Shown here in pieces: positions 44,956 to 57,950 of a stretch of 64,000 bases of DNA (positions are counted from its first letter, which is position 1; every line of letters starts with the position of its first letter). Both the position numbers and the translations under genes were made by a program. The notes under the pieces are model-generated. The model did no database searches. It saw only the letters and a program-made list of their open reading frames with translations, and was not told the origin of the DNA. The stretch lies in assembly GCF_964355755.1 (NCBI RefSeq), contig NC_092672.1:2232001-2296000 (forward strand). Direction: 5' to 3'. This stretch comes from Antedon mediterranea. Its lineage: Eukaryota; Echinodermata; Crinoidea; Comatulida; Antedonidae.

Positions 44956-47204
44956 GGTAACACCCACCTCGCCCGCCTGTGGGGGAGAGACAGAGGAGAG
45001 AGAGAGCTGGTGTCGTGCTTCTCTCTCCCCTCCCTACGCGGCGGGCGTGTGCGGCGGCTGCTAGATGAGGCCGGTCTAGAGCCATTTTCTGCTCTGTGCT
45101 CTCTATGATGCATAAATTAACTGTTGTTGAGAAGCTTCCATTTGTTTACGGGGTAGGCCTATTTTTTTGAAATAATGACATTCATTATGTTTTATAGACT
45201 ATAGTGGAGACGTAATTAATAAATATCCGAATAAACATATTTTACGAATATTTATCATGGATTAAATAAAAACATGTGTATTGTTATTAAATCATAATTA
45301 TTTTGTTATTCATCATGCATTAAATAACCCAACGTGTAGAGGTACCATATTTAAAAATGTGTACTGTTCAAATTCAGTACCGAACACCTCCCCCTCCCCC
45401 CCAATATAAAATCGGCGCCAACAGTTACAATTAAACAATAAAAAAAAAACTACCGTTTTAAAACTTGTCGAGTGGAATAAATACACTTTACATGCGTAAA
45501 TGCGAATGATGTACAAAACTGACTATGGAAAGTATGAAAATTAAAAAATAGTATATCAACTGACATATACGTAAGCGGAGTCAAAAACTAACGTTTGAAA
45601 AATTGTCGAATGAAATGTTATCACATGAAATCACGAACAAGCGAATGGTGTGTAATACTGGCCAATCGAAAGTAGGTGATTGAAATGCAACCACTTTAAC
45701 TCAAGAAAATACGTTCGGTGCGAAAAATCGCCATTTGGAAAGTCGATGCTTCAAATATCATGGTTTGAAATCACGAACAAGCGAACGGTGTGTAATACTG
45801 GCCAATCAAAAGCAAGTGATTGAAATGCAACCACTTTAACTCAAGAAAATACGTTCGGTGCGAAAAATCGCTGTTTGGAAAGTCGATGCTTCAAATATCA
45901 TGGTTTGAACTCACGAACGGGCGTATCGTGTGCAAAACAGTTGTTTCAACTGTTGAACAGACGAACGGTGTATAAAACAGGCAATGAATTAGAATTATAA
46001 TTCGATGAACTAAAATTAAGATGCTTTGTTTGAAATGTTCATGAACTACATGAAATGTTGATAAATGAGTTGGCTAATATATACTTGTATTAACGTTAGA
46101 TTAATTCAATTATTGCTGCCTGGGCTCAACATTCTTTAGATGGTTTGTGTTATGGGTAGTTTGTTCGGCGTATTGTCGTTTGGGCTAGTGGTAGATGGTC
46201 ACACATTGTATTGGATGGTGTAGATACTAGGTGAATGGTTTAAGTTTTCATTGAACTGCATGAGATAATATTGGATGGTTTGAATTTTGTACGAATTAAT
46301 TATTGGTGGATGGTATGTATTATGTATTTTTGGCGGGTTTGGCTTTCCATACTATGTTCCAATGAATTACTACTTAGTTTAATGTCTTGCCTAGCTGTCG
46401 ATTAGCCTCGACTCGACACATTTTGTGTGAAGAAGAGTGCGCGAAGGCAATCACGTGAATTGACTACTGTAGAAAGTATCGTATCGCAGTTGTGTAATCA
46501 CTTCTTGTTGCTATACGCTTGGGTGCACACGGAACAACAAATTTAACTGATGAATTATTCATGTTTATTTTGTGACGTTTCATGAGGGGTCCCCAACTTA
46601 TGTACGAAAAAAAAAATCGCGACCTGGACCCATCTATGGAGAACAAAAAAGAGACGGGAGTCGCCTGCTGCATTTGAGTCTCGTTTCATGTTATGTTCAC
46701 AATATTTTATTTATCAGATATCAAAATTTTCCATGGAAAATTACTAAAAACATTAAGTAATGTTTATTTCGAAATCCAAGTGTGAATAGGGTGTGTGATG
46801 TAATTAATTAGAAATGCAACGTTATTACACATCAAGCATGTGAACAGAACCTTATTTAACCTAGGCAATACCATTGGCTAACCAATATCCAATCAGCGAT
46901 AGCTACTCACGTGAATCGGGAATGTCCATCCGACTTTCACGCGCTGATAATTGTTGACCAATGAAACTGTACAATTTTGTACCACGTGATGTAAACACGA
47001 GCCCTGTTTTTTTCTTTAATAAAAATAAACGATGTAGAGATGGTGTGTGTGGTGGGAAGATCGTTGTAATGGAAAATTGTTTGTTTTGATATAAATACAC
47101 CATGATTTGGACTTGATTATTGCATAGCAAGATTAATTGAGACATTGCAGATATACTACATAGACATAATTGACTAGAATAAGAAAAAAGTGTGTTTGCT
47201 CAGG

Positions 47205-50200
47205 ATGTTTAACAATATGCTTTCACCCCATACAACTCATCTCATTGCGGGAGGGTAAGTTTGTTTAGTAGGCAGCATGCATGAAGGGCAGGTCGAATTT
47301 CACCATTTATTTGGCCTTCTTGATGCCATTCATGGATGGCTTAACATAATGTTTAATTGTATATTATTTGGTTGTAGGCCTAAGGCCTAGGCCTACATAA
47401 ATATAATATTCAATAGTTTAGTAAAGACTAAAAAAAAGGAGGAGAGATATATGATAAAAGAAGAAAGTCTAGGCCTAGGCTCTACTACTTACTAGGCCTA
47501 GGCTAGTACAGTAGGCCTATACCTACGTTTACGTACGTACCGGAACCGTGCAACCATCGCATTTCCTTTCCCTCAACTCAATCAAAGAAACAATATCCTA
47601 GACAGACAGGACTGTAGGCTGTAGCCTAGCCTAGATACTGTATCTAGCTAAAGGATATTAGTAGGCTATCTGTCTCTTGCTTATTAATTACGCCGTGGTT
47701 AGGATTCCGGCACCGGAACTCAACTGCCCACCGTTAGGGAATCCGACACGATATTGCGCATGCCCAGAACTCTGGGAAGTGAATTATAGCTTGCACTAAT
47801 AGTGCCACACACCACACCACCGAGAGTCGGAGTGTTATAGGGATTTACTGTAGCCTAGATAGTCGAGTCGTTGCGCGAGCGAGAGATGGATGAAACTTGG
47901 CCTATGCCATACATGAATTAATAATTAAAATACGACTACGCCACGCGTTAAAATAATTATAATGATATTAATAAGAATCGGTATCTATCTAAGAATCGTA
48001 ATGCTGTTTTTAACGTTGCGACCTCGAATTTCCGAACAGTTTTTTCACATCCACGCGGTGGCTGCCGTCAACAAATCAACTTGTGATTGCATGTTATGTA
48101 CAGTATATTAAATGCTTTATGAAAAATCATAAAACTAGTCATGTAATTATATAATTCATAATGATATGAAGTTTATATATGAATGAACAACCACTTTTTA
48201 ATTACAAAATAAATAGGCCCACTGGTCACGCCTAACTGGTAGCCCTAGCCTAGATTAGTGGATCCCGCATTAGTAGGCATCTAGGCTAGTTCGCCGTGTG
48301 GCGCAGCTATGAAATGATCCATCGCTGTATAGTCAAAGAATTGGTATAGTATAGAGTCGCCGATTACCTCGCTCTGGGCATGCGCAATAGCGTGTCGGAT
48401 TCCCTAACGCTGGGCAGTTGGGTTCCGGTGCCGGAATCCTAACCACGGCGTATTAATTAGCCTTCTTAGGCTAAACTTTAAATACTCTTTTAAATAAATA
48501 ACAATTTTAATGCCTAGGCCTATTTCCTTTTTATACCATATGTGATAGGCCTAGTAGTAATAAATTATTTATTTTTAAAACTCCCTGGTGTAGTAGTAAG
48601 TAGCCTATTAACAAATTAATATAAAAAACTGGAATCAATTGAAATTAATATTTTTTCTTCAGGTGTGGTGGTACCATTGGAGCTATTGTCACGTGCCCTC
48701 TAGAAGTTGTAAAGACAAGGCTCCAGTCATCTCAAGAGGTTGTATTGACCACGAATGGCAACGTCCATCATGTTACAAAGAAAAACATCGGACTCATATC
48801 AGCAATAAGGTAGGTATATGGCCTACAGATAGCCTAGCTAAAAATGCTGATGATGCATGGTCTCCTGTCTTTTCCACATTATGATGAGTAGAATGTTGAT
48901 GTCATCAATTAAAGTTAATGTTTACATGTTCGTGTGAAAGCTTCCTATCTACTAATAACTATATTATTAGTCTACTAATACATTTTTTGTCTAGGCCAAA
49001 CCTATCTATACCTACATTATAAAACATTTTATCTGGAAAGGGAGAGGGTACATACATAGACATTGCTGGCTATATTTTGAAACACTACATTCTTATCTAT
49101 CATCACTAGTGAGCCCATCATATGGTAATGTGCCCTGCATGTGACAAACATGAATACATATTTACATTTGGGCATCTAGGTTTATTAGTATATATTTGTA
49201 TCAGTCTGCCCTGACACATTCGAGTGTTGATAATAATAATTATGATAGTGACATGTACTATAAATAAACATAGTCTATAGAAAACATTTGTTTTTTTCTC
49301 TTATCCCAATTGTAATTTTTTAAATGGTCCTGATAAAAGCGCTGTTGCTCTGTTTTCAAGTGTCATAGTTCAACCCTGTCACTAGGTCAGGATGGAACCT
49401 TGGACCTTAGGATTGGAAGGCAAGCAAGAATGTTAACCACCAAGCTACAGCTCCACTACTACATTACTTTATTTCTTTCACTTGAATTCTGTAAAAGAAG
49501 ATGGTCAATTTAAATTTAACATATTTCTTCTTTTATATAGAAATATTGTTAAAACTGAAGGTGTATCAGCATTGTTCAGAGGGCTGGGTCCGAATCTGGT
49601 TGGTGTTGCACCATCAAGGTGAGGCTCATGACAAAAATAAGCATGTTCACATGACCCATGTTGAAAACAATGTTAATCTTGTCAAGTTGACTACAATGGA
49701 TGACCTTAGCCCTATTGTATTGTTTAACTTCAAACATTGAATCTTAGCTTAGTCTATTGATAATACAGTGTAGTACCTTTTAATCCAGCCTTTATACAAT
49801 TCTAACTGTACAGACTGTAAATCTCTGTCAACACTATCAAACTTTATTTGACAAAAAAATGTGATAATATGCCCATATTTGTACATAATGATGTCATATC
49901 ACTACTTACCATATTTGCATATCACAACCATATTTGGGCACAACATCACATTTTTTTTGTCAAACTAGTTTGATAGTTTAGACAGAGCTTTTAAGTGATC
50001 ATGGTTATGAAACAGTATTAAGTGTTCATCATGTTTTTAATGTTGTTCCCTTGTCATTTCCTAAGCAAATGCATAGGTATTAATATTAAATGTACTGTAT
50101 CCCATTATAATTATAATGTTAACTGGTTAGTCCTTTCAGTATCTACACATATTATTTTTTTATTACTGAAAACTTTACAATATGCGTACATTTGATTTGT

Positions 50201-53200
50201 ATTTGCAGAGCAATTTATTTCTTCGCGTATAGTGAGACAAAAACATTTTTAAATGCCAGATATCGGCCTGAAAGCCCTGGTGTACACCTGTGCTCAGCAG
50301 CATTTGCAGGTAGGATATTCATTACTGTAGCAATAATTTTTAAATTTTAATTATTTTTTATATCATCACAAACGCTGAACATCTTGTGACATAGTGCACT
50401 TAACAGGACTTCTCCAATCGGAGCGATTATTGGCAAAATGTGCATAGACTATTTATTTTTCTCTTCGTATCATTTTCTATAATTTGTTTTCATTTTTAAT
50501 ATAATGGTAGATTATGTTTGTTATCAAAAATGCAATTCAGCTAATATTAATTTTCTGCAAAATTTTATAAATCTGTGATTTCTATTTGTCCCAAATGGAG
50601 GGGTGGTTCCACTGTAATTGTAAACCTTTACGTAGTGTTTACAATTTGTTAAGGTAATTGCAGTCAAAATACTGAAGCAGTTATTCATCGTTTCTTTAGT
50701 CATTGCATCGCAGGATACAATAAAAACAAACTGTGTTGTGATGCTATATTCATAGGAAACCCAACTTCCTTTATAGCAACTGTTGCTTAAGGCAGATGGG
50801 AAAGATCTTAAAATGACTACAAACTAGAACTAACTAGTTTTAAATGACTTCATCAAAGTCAGTCAACCTTAACCCTTCACCTTACTTGACCTAAGTTCTT
50901 AATTTATTCTGTAAAAATAAATACAAAACCACACAAAAAAACACTGAATGAATACTGTATTAGATTCTGAAAAATATCTGTTATTATTCTATCTATCTAG
51001 TAGTATTAATTAATAGTAATAATATCTACAGTATTCATACAACTGTTAGTTTACTAAAGTTTAATAAGTGGAATCATCGTTTTTTTATACAGAAGTGTAT
51101 AACTTTATTAAAATTACAAAATGGCCTAAAGTCTGATTTATTAATCTTCATTTTTCATGTTTTTGGAGGACAATAAATCTTTAATTAATCAATAAATTAA
51201 TTAAATAATACATGTTTAATTAATGACTTTTATTATTTCTTCAGGGTTTACAGCCAGTACTTTAACAAATCCAATCTGGTTTGTGAAAACAAGACTACAA
51301 CTTGATAAGTCGTGAGTTGATATTCCAATATTCTGTTGTTTTGCTTCAAAATATGAAAGTGTTTCTGATGAAATCAACCTCTTTTTTTTTTAATTGACCT
51401 CATTAGCATAGAATGCCTTGATCTAATTTCGATTTAAATTTGTCGACCTATACAACTGTAGTGATGTGTGGAAAATAATCATGCATGCACAGAAGGTGTT
51501 CTGTGGATGTGTATAGACATTGAGGTGTAACCACCAAAGATGGGTGACACAGCTTAGGGTGAATAAATAATACATTGCATTAGATATACCACATCATGCC
51601 TCAAATCCTCAATGATGCAAGCAGTATTTCTATATTAACAAAGCATCCATGAGGCCTTGGAACAAACTTGGCACAAATAGGAGGTGGGATTATGCTCGGA
51701 TTCCATAGTTAATAGATTTACAATAACAATGGAGTCTTGTTATTGGGTGGGATTATAATCAAGCTTTGGTTATACATATTAACAGTAATACTTCCTCACC
51801 AACTAATTATAATTGCCCTATAAATATCAAGAAATTCATTTTTATTTATATCAAGAAATCCATTTTTATCATGTGACAGTTAATATCACAGTTAAGGATG
51901 ATAAATATTTACATGATAACAATTTTAAAACTTTTTTTTGTCATTGTTAAGTTATAGCGGAACACAATAACATGTTATTTAGTACAATGTAAAATATTAT
52001 CTTGCGTTGGCCGACTTATTTTCATCAAGGTCTATCATTAGTCAAACAAGTTATAACCCTTGTACCTTTATCAATGTCACTCAATACTGTGTACTCTCTT
52101 ATCATATTGTAATATTTCCCTTCATATTATTCTTACTAACAATAGTTGTACCCTAACACATCCCCTGTTTTACCCCTAATGTAATGCATCCCTTCTTACT
52201 AACAATAGTTGTACCCTAACACATCCCCTGTTTTACCCCTAATGTAATGCATCCCTTCTTACTAACAATAGTTGTACCCTAACACATCCCCTGTTTTACC
52301 CCTAATGTAATGCATCCCTTCTTACTAACAATAGTTGTACCCTAACACATCCCCTGTTTTACCCCTAATGTAATGCATCCCTTCTTACTAACAATAGTTG
52401 TACCCTAACACATCCCCTGTTTTACCCCTAATGTAATGCATCCCTTCTTACTAACAATAGTTGTACCCTAACACATCCCCTGTTTTACCCCTAATGTAAT
52501 GCATCCCTTCTTACTAACAATAGTTGTACCCTAACACATCCCCTGTTTTACCCCTAATGTAATGCATCCCTTAATCACCCTAAAATAAAATATATTTATT
52601 ACTTGGACCATATGCTGTACTTGTCGGGATAGTAGAATGTAGGATCGTGCTTAAAATAAGAATATTCTAATACATGTGCTGTATTTGTGTTATTGACGGG
52701 ATATTAAAGATGTAGGATCGTGCTGAAAATAAATATTTTCTAAATAAAATACTGATTAGTTAAAAAGCAAAAGTTACCAACTTCCCGTTGATTCGATCTA
52801 TTGTCTACTATACATTTTTTGGCACTGTGAGAACAATTACTAAGAAAGCTAAAGCTAGTAATATTGTCGGTTGAAATTCCAGATTACTATTGCAGTCTCA
52901 ACCCTAAACAATAGGAAAAAAGTATCAATTGAAATTGCAAACATTGTATGGGTTCTGATGAAATTCCCGATTGCTATTGCAGGATAAATCCCAAACAATG
53001 GAACAAAAAGATATTCATTGAAATTACAAAAGCTACAGTATATGGGGTAAATAAGGTTATTTCTTGCAAAACTACTCATGCATGTGATTCTTAAAATGAC
53101 TAAGTGATGACTTTCTAAAAATAGCTATACTATGTTTTCATTATGAAATCACTGATGAAATTTTGTAAACAAAATCATGGATAAATTTTGAATGAAATTT

Positions 53201-54581
53201 TCAAAAATGACAATCGGGGATGTAGCTACAAAAATCCTAGGGTGGGTGCAAATAAGTTATGGATATAGTGGCAGGCTAGGTTATATTCATAGGTTGGTCC
53301 AAGGTCAAAATTAAGCCAGGCCAGTAGAACAACTGTTAAGTACACCTTTAGACTGAAGAGATGGTTTGTTGATATACTATCCAGTTAGATAAGGTATATA
53401 TTCTTATATAATGCATTTACATACTCAATGCCCTGAACAGAAAAATCACAAATCAAAAACATGAAAGGAGATATACATGAATGTAAAAGCACATACTTAA
53501 GCTCTGTCTACAGTCTCAAATTAGTTTGACAAAAAAATGGACACGATGAAGTCATATCACTGCCACTGTTTTTGTCAAACTAATTTGATAGTGTAGACAG
53601 AGCTTTAAAATTCCTAAACAATGTAAATCAACGTACCAATAGAATAAATATGTTTTCAAAGGGCATGTTACGTACGATCTCGTCGTTTTGAATTTGACAG
53701 GAAGCTTGGTTCAAAGTTTATTGAACAATTAATATACAGTAGGAGGACTAATGATTTTTGTACAAGCTCGGTAAGAGTATTATTTTATGATATCAGATTT
53801 TTCAGTTTAATGGTTTTCTTTCAAAATAGAACAAAAGAAGGCAGCAAAGTCTCAGCAGGATCTATCATCAAGAAAGTGTACAAGACAGAAGGTGTGCGGG
53901 GATTCTACCGCGGCGTAACCGCTTCCTACGCAGGCATCTCGGAAACCGCTATCCATTTCATGATTTACGAACAGATCAAAGTGTGGCTACGAGACGGCAA
54001 GACCGATTATGACAATAAAACATTCAAGGACTTTGTAAGTTTTATGGGGGCAGCAGCAGTTTCTAAGTCGAGCGCTTCAATACTTGCATACCCACATGGT
54101 AAGATTTTAATACAGTTTTATGATTGATTGATCATTTTAGGCAAACACCCACTTTAATTTAGTAACTAAGTACCATCTTTCACCCCTTGTAGCATGTTTC
54201 CTCCATTACTTCCTTATTATGTTGTCCACCCCTTAATAGAGGTTCTATTTTACTGTGGTCGTATTTTTCAAAAACATTATCTGATATACAGTCCTTATTT
54301 TAATATTAATTGGTTGATGTAGTATAATTTATATTCACACACTGAAGAAATATTTGCTAATTCTTTTTTTTTCCTAAACATTTGCAGAAGTCGCAAGAAC
54401 AAGATTACGAGAAGGTGGCGATAAATACCGAGGATTTTTTCAAACATTAAGAACAGTTGCGCATGAAGAGGGCGCTAGAGCCCTGTACTCCGGACTCACA
54501 ACGCACCTCGTGCGTCAAATTCCAAACACTGCTATTCTCATGGTGACATACGAATCAATCGTCTACCTTCTTAACTCATGA
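47205..54581 (+). CDS. SLC25A36: Mitochondrial pyrimidine nucleotide carrier (SLC25A33/36 type), complete, 7 exons
   Basis: Inner-membrane carrier of 301 aa that, in the SLC25A33/36 family, exchanges pyrimidine nucleotides between cytosol and matrix. Exons: 47205-47254, 48663-48809, 49541-49618, 50209-50309, 51245-51311, 53830-54098, 54388-54581 (stop TGA). All junctions fit in phase with GT/AG borders. Three carrier repeats are visible with signatures PLEVVKTRL (residues 29-37), PIWFVKTRL (135-143) and PHEVARTRL (236-244). The tryptophan in the second signature is typical of this pyrimidine carrier branch. Other family blocks are [37 protein letters not shown] and [15 protein letters not shown]. 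The start gives [20 protein letters not shown], matching the usual short N-terminus. Intron 1 holds the MULE-like MITE and intron 5 the 63-bp minisatellite. Human SLC25A33 and SLC25A36 are both similar; the symbol is the closer guess. Confidence 0.95.
47691..48450. mobile_element. MULE-like 760-bp MITE with 9-bp target duplication
   Basis: Terminal inverted repeats of about 82 bp begin CGCCGTGGTTAGGATTCCGG and differ at only a few positions. The 9-bp direct repeat TATTAATTA lies at 47682-47690 and 48451-48459. Long inverted repeats with 9-bp duplications are the hallmark of Mutator-like elements. No transposase is encoded. It lies in intron 1 of the carrier gene. Confidence 0.9.
49330..49465 (-). 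mobile_element. tRNA-derived SINE, 5' part
   Basis: Minus-strand GTAGCTTGGTGGTTAACA and AAGGTTCCATCCTGACC match the promoter boxes of the copy at 33335-33545. It lies in carrier intron 2, just upstream of exon 3. Confidence 0.65.
49819..49990. mobile_element. Family A MITE, copy 14
   Basis: Complete, diverged copy in the carrier gene's third intron. Confidence 0.88.
51055..51185. mobile_element. Family D MITE, reversed fragment
   Basis: It ends TTTGGAGGACAATAAATCTTT and contains TTAATCTTCATTTTTCATGT, the reverse complement of the family's left end. It lies 60 bp upstream of carrier exon 5. Confidence 0.65.
52130..52572. repeat. 63-bp tandem repeat, 7 units, in carrier intron 5
   Basis: Seven virtually identical units begin TTCTTACTAACAATAGTTGT and contain CACATCCCCTGTTTTACCCC. 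Identity between units is close to complete, which implies very recent expansion or assembly collapse around a longer array. Confidence 0.95.
53499..53605. mobile_element. Family A MITE, copy 15 (short form)
   Basis: Both termini are present but most of the interior is missing, leaving 107 bp. It lies 225 bp upstream of carrier exon 6. Confidence 0.88.
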
Positions 54582-55542
54582 TTGGTTTAAACCTTAAAAC
54601 AACGCAAGTTAAATCGCTCAACGATGAAAGGAAAGGTGCAATCAAAATGTTTTAATAATGTTATCAGTGCAAGATTTTAAATTTGAAAGATTTTTGACAA
54701 GATTTCACATGATCTTATGAAGACACTTGTAATAACATGAATACTGTGGAGTTGACAAATGTGACATGAATTAATCATAATGGAGGATGCATATAACATG
54801 AATTATAACCATAATGGAGGATGCATATAACATTTATATCAGGTAGATGGTTCGTTAAATGGTATCTCACATGGACGACACATGTAACATTAATGATAAC
54901 GTTAAACATACATAAACTTCTGGGTCGTGTTCTTAGTTCAAGTCAACTGTTGACCAACTGGTGATCAATGTGATATGTAGCCTATGATTTATAAGTGGTT
55001 ACTGAACAATGAACAAATCGCATTTTAAATAGTTTATAAACTATTCAGACTTGAAATAGTTCAAGTGAAAGGTCATTCGTAAATGGCGCTAATTACGTGT
55101 TCATAATTCAAAAGACTGCCAGTTTGCATTGAACCATGGAATGACCCAGTTTAAGAACGATGTCATTTAACTATGCAACCAAATTGGTTTTGGATATATG
55201 AAGAATGGACACTGGTTACTAATACTACTAGTGGGTTGATGATATATATGAGAAAGTATGGGACAGAGTATATTTACTTCATAGGGAATATGGTATAGAA
55301 ATGGATATTATAATATTAAAAAATAACAAATGAATAAAGTATTGTACTGTACATGAAATGTATACAAAAAGGGCATATGATTAAAATATAATTGGTATTT
55401 TTAACATTGTACAATGTAAAAAAGTGTATACATGTTTGATTGCAGTTTTCTGCTTATAATTCCTCTAACATTAAAAAACGTTTTTATTGTTGCTTCCTAA
55501 TCAGTCTTGACATTAACCTAAAATGTATACAAGCACAGACTT

Positions 55543-55632
55543 AAGCTCTGTCTACACTATCAAACTAGTTTCACAAAAAAGTGTATTGCCCAAATACGAC
55601 AGTCATATTTCATTTGATAGTGTAGACGGCTT
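55543..55632. mobile_element. Family A MITE, copy 16 (short form)
   Basis: A 90-bp internally deleted copy in the carrier gene's 3' flank or 3' UTR. Confidence 0.85.
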
Positions 55633-55989
55633 GAAATGAAAACAAATATTGGACTGCCTGTTGCGGCAACACTGATATACTGTAATCTGCCTGTTGCGGC
55701 AACACTGATATACTGTATCATGCTTACATTGTACATACATTATGTAAATCAATAATACTGTGATACAGGCTAGATATTTTCTCGTATTTTCATCATAATT
55801 TAGTGAAGGTTATGAAATACTGTATACACTGATGAGTGATACTTCAAGCCTTTAGAGATGACGCATTATTGAGGGTCTTATTCATACTGTCTTATTTTGA
55901 AACTCGCTCACTATTAATATACTGCCATAGTTATGTCTAAACTAATGTACTTTGTGAACAGATCCACAAAGTATGGTGCAATCTATTCT

Positions 55990-56096
55990 AAAGCTCTATC
56001 CACACTATCAAACTAGTTTGACAAAAAAATTGTGATGTGCCCATGTGCACATCACATTTGTTTGTCGCATAAAGTTTGATAGTGTAGACAGAGCTT
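55990..56096. mobile_element. Family A MITE, copy 17 (short form)
   Basis: A 107-bp copy in which the two arms are joined with almost no central unit, giving a nearly pure hairpin. Confidence 0.88.
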
Positions 56097-57223
56097 AACT
56101 TCTAAGAACTAATGTATAGTAATTGATTTAAGTGCTGTACTATCATGTTTGATTTGTGCGGTTCTCATATTCAGTAATATTAACATTTTGTCTAGCTGAG
56201 TAATATCTTTACAATAATTCTGTATTCATTTGAATAGAGGTTGGTTTAAAAAAAAACAGTATTCGATTCTAATGGTGTTGTAGTACTACAATTTAATAAA
56301 CCCCTTTCAGGTTATAAATAGTTTTCTTACTAGGATTTCCTATGGATAAATTTCCAAATTATATGTTCTACTACTAAACATTTATACCTTTAAAAATATA
56401 CTTAAAAATTAAAATAATTATGTAAAGAGTTGTATAATGACATGGGAATTGAATATTTACTGTATTTCATTCATATCACAATCTTATTTGTTCTATTGAT
56501 CTGTCTAACAGATTATTTTGTTTAGTTATTTCTGATCAAACTGAAAATGACTGGTTATAATTTACTGTATATTTAATACAATTTTGTTTAGTGTTCATTT
56601 AAAAAAAAGTAAATTTGTTTTCATTTATCAATTTTAAAACTGAACAAATTTTAACCCCACCACAGGTTTTCTTTATTTGTTTTCTGTCATAATTATTAGT
56701 TGATAATATTAAGAAATATTGTATATTGCATCAATAAATGCCATAAACTGGTAAAACAAGTTTTTTTGTAGTTTCATAAAAACTGAAGAAACTAACCTAC
56801 CACAGGTTTCTTTTTTGTTGTCAGTAATAATTTTAGTTGATAATATTAAGAAAAAAATCAAAAATGTAATGAATTGGTAAAAAGACATGAGTTTTGTTGT
56901 AATTGTTTTAATGCCTTTGATGTAGTATCCAAATAATGATCCATGTGTACCAACAGTACTTGTATTTAGTGTAAATATGTATATATATATACTCTTTTAT
57001 TAATCATTTAAAAGAATATTAAAATTTATTAAATCAAATGTTTGGATCAAAGTCTTTTTATGAATGGTTATTATTCATATGTAGTGATGGTGTACTGGAC
57101 GTTAAGGTTAAGACAGTGGAACCGTAATTACAAATCTGAGCATTCAGACTAAAGGTAATATATAGCCAACAAACTCTACTATTTTTAAAAAGTTGTATAC
57201 CCTAACTAAAAGAAGACTGCATG

Positions 57224-57482
57224 ATGGCGAGAGGGGGAAACGCTTGCCGATCAACTAGGTAGGCTATGAGAACAACTTAATGGTAAACTAGATAAAGTCC
57301 TAGAAAATCAAAAAAACTACAACAAAAGGCTTACCAAACTGAAAACAACTGTCAAAGATCTAGAAAAAAGTGTGGAATATGTGCATGATTCAACTAACAA
57401 AATGAAGGATGAAATAAAAAAAATTGGAAATGAAATCAAGAAAATGGAGGAGTATGAAAACAAAATGGCGGCTGCTACGTAA
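57224..57482 (+). pseudogene. LINE ORF1-like coiled-coil fragment
   Basis: Downstream of ATGGCGAGAGGGGGAAAC, which shifts frame and hits stops, an open segment encodes KLDKVLENQKNYNKRLTKLK followed by a long Lys/Glu-rich heptad-like stretch ending NKMAAAT-stop. This resembles the coiled-coil ORF1 region found near the 5' end of many non-LTR elements. Frame breaks show that it is a remnant. It could instead be an unrelated coiled-coil pseudogene. Confidence 0.5.
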
Positions 57483-57499
57483 TTTGTAATTACGTAGCC

Positions 57500-57765
57500 A
57501 TAACATCAGTAAGTGTTTGAGGCTCACTTGCTCCATGGTTCTGGTGGTAGACAGATTCTTCTCGGATAAGGACTATAAACCGTAGGTCTAGTCAAAGAAT
57601 ATATATTCTTTGGTCCAGTATACACACATAGCTCGTGTGCACTTTAAAGAACCCAGTAGGAGGTTTACTGGGTACCCTGATGTACTAGTAAACACACAGC
57701 CACTGATCATAACTGGGCTCTCTAGGAGAGGCTACACAATAAAAAGAAATAATAATAATACAGGC
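57500..57765 (+). mobile_element. Family C repeat (GTGCACTTTAAAGAACCCAG)
   Basis: It contains TCTTCTCGGATAAGGACTAT, GTGCACTTTAAAGAACCCAG, ACAGCCACTGATCATAACTG and an A-rich tail (AATAATAATAAT). Parts of the same sequence recur at 13735-13780 and 27553-27695, which identifies it as dispersed SINE- or LINE-derived DNA rather than a gene. Confidence 0.7.
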
Positions 57766-57902
57766 CTTCTTCTAGATAACTTAACCATTTGAAAAAGAAA
57801 AGATGTTTTTGGATATGCCACTGCTGCCATACTTATAAACACCTGACTAAGACAGTTTCATTCTCCACAACGTTAGGCCTACCGTAAAAACTTTGAAAAG
57901 AG

Positions 57903-57950
57903 GCAAGTTACTCGCTGTTGGATGCGTATGAAATCAAAAAAACTAAATTT
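57903..57950 (+). mobile_element. SINE 3' tail fragment
   Basis: GCAAGTTACTCGCTGTTGGA followed by TGCGTATGAAATC matches the tail of the SINEs at 61845-62005 and 33335-33545. Confidence 0.55.

Larger units (their letters stand above)
42975..46632. mobile_element. 3.65-kb palindromic (foldback-like) element
   Basis: Outer arms 42975-43107 and 46508-46632 are inverted copies (for example CGTACATAAGTTGGGGACCC). Inner arms 43580-44565 and 45385-46345 are near-identical inverted copies almost 1 kb long. The outer and inner arms are separated by unrelated spacers of different length (43108-43579 versus 46346-46507). Each inner arm contains a direct duplication of about 136 bp (TTCGCACCGAACGTATTTTC). 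The central spacer 44566-45384 holds a family E MITE, a short hairpin at 44617-44672 and a CT/GA-rich piece near 44985-45040. No coding frame of note is present. Confidence 0.85.
54582..57223. other. Carrier 3' UTR and flank, no further gene seen
   Basis: AT-rich DNA containing candidate polyadenylation signals (AATAAA at 55333-55338 and 56733-56738), two short family A MITEs, and two small duplications: ATAATGGAGGATGCATATAA near 54780-54833 and CTGCCTGTTGCGGCAACACT near 55645-55710. Confidence 0.5.

Noticed and set aside
52130-52572. CRISPR-like appearance of regularly spaced repeats
   Set aside because: The units are contiguous tandem copies without unique spacers, in an intron of a eukaryotic gene.
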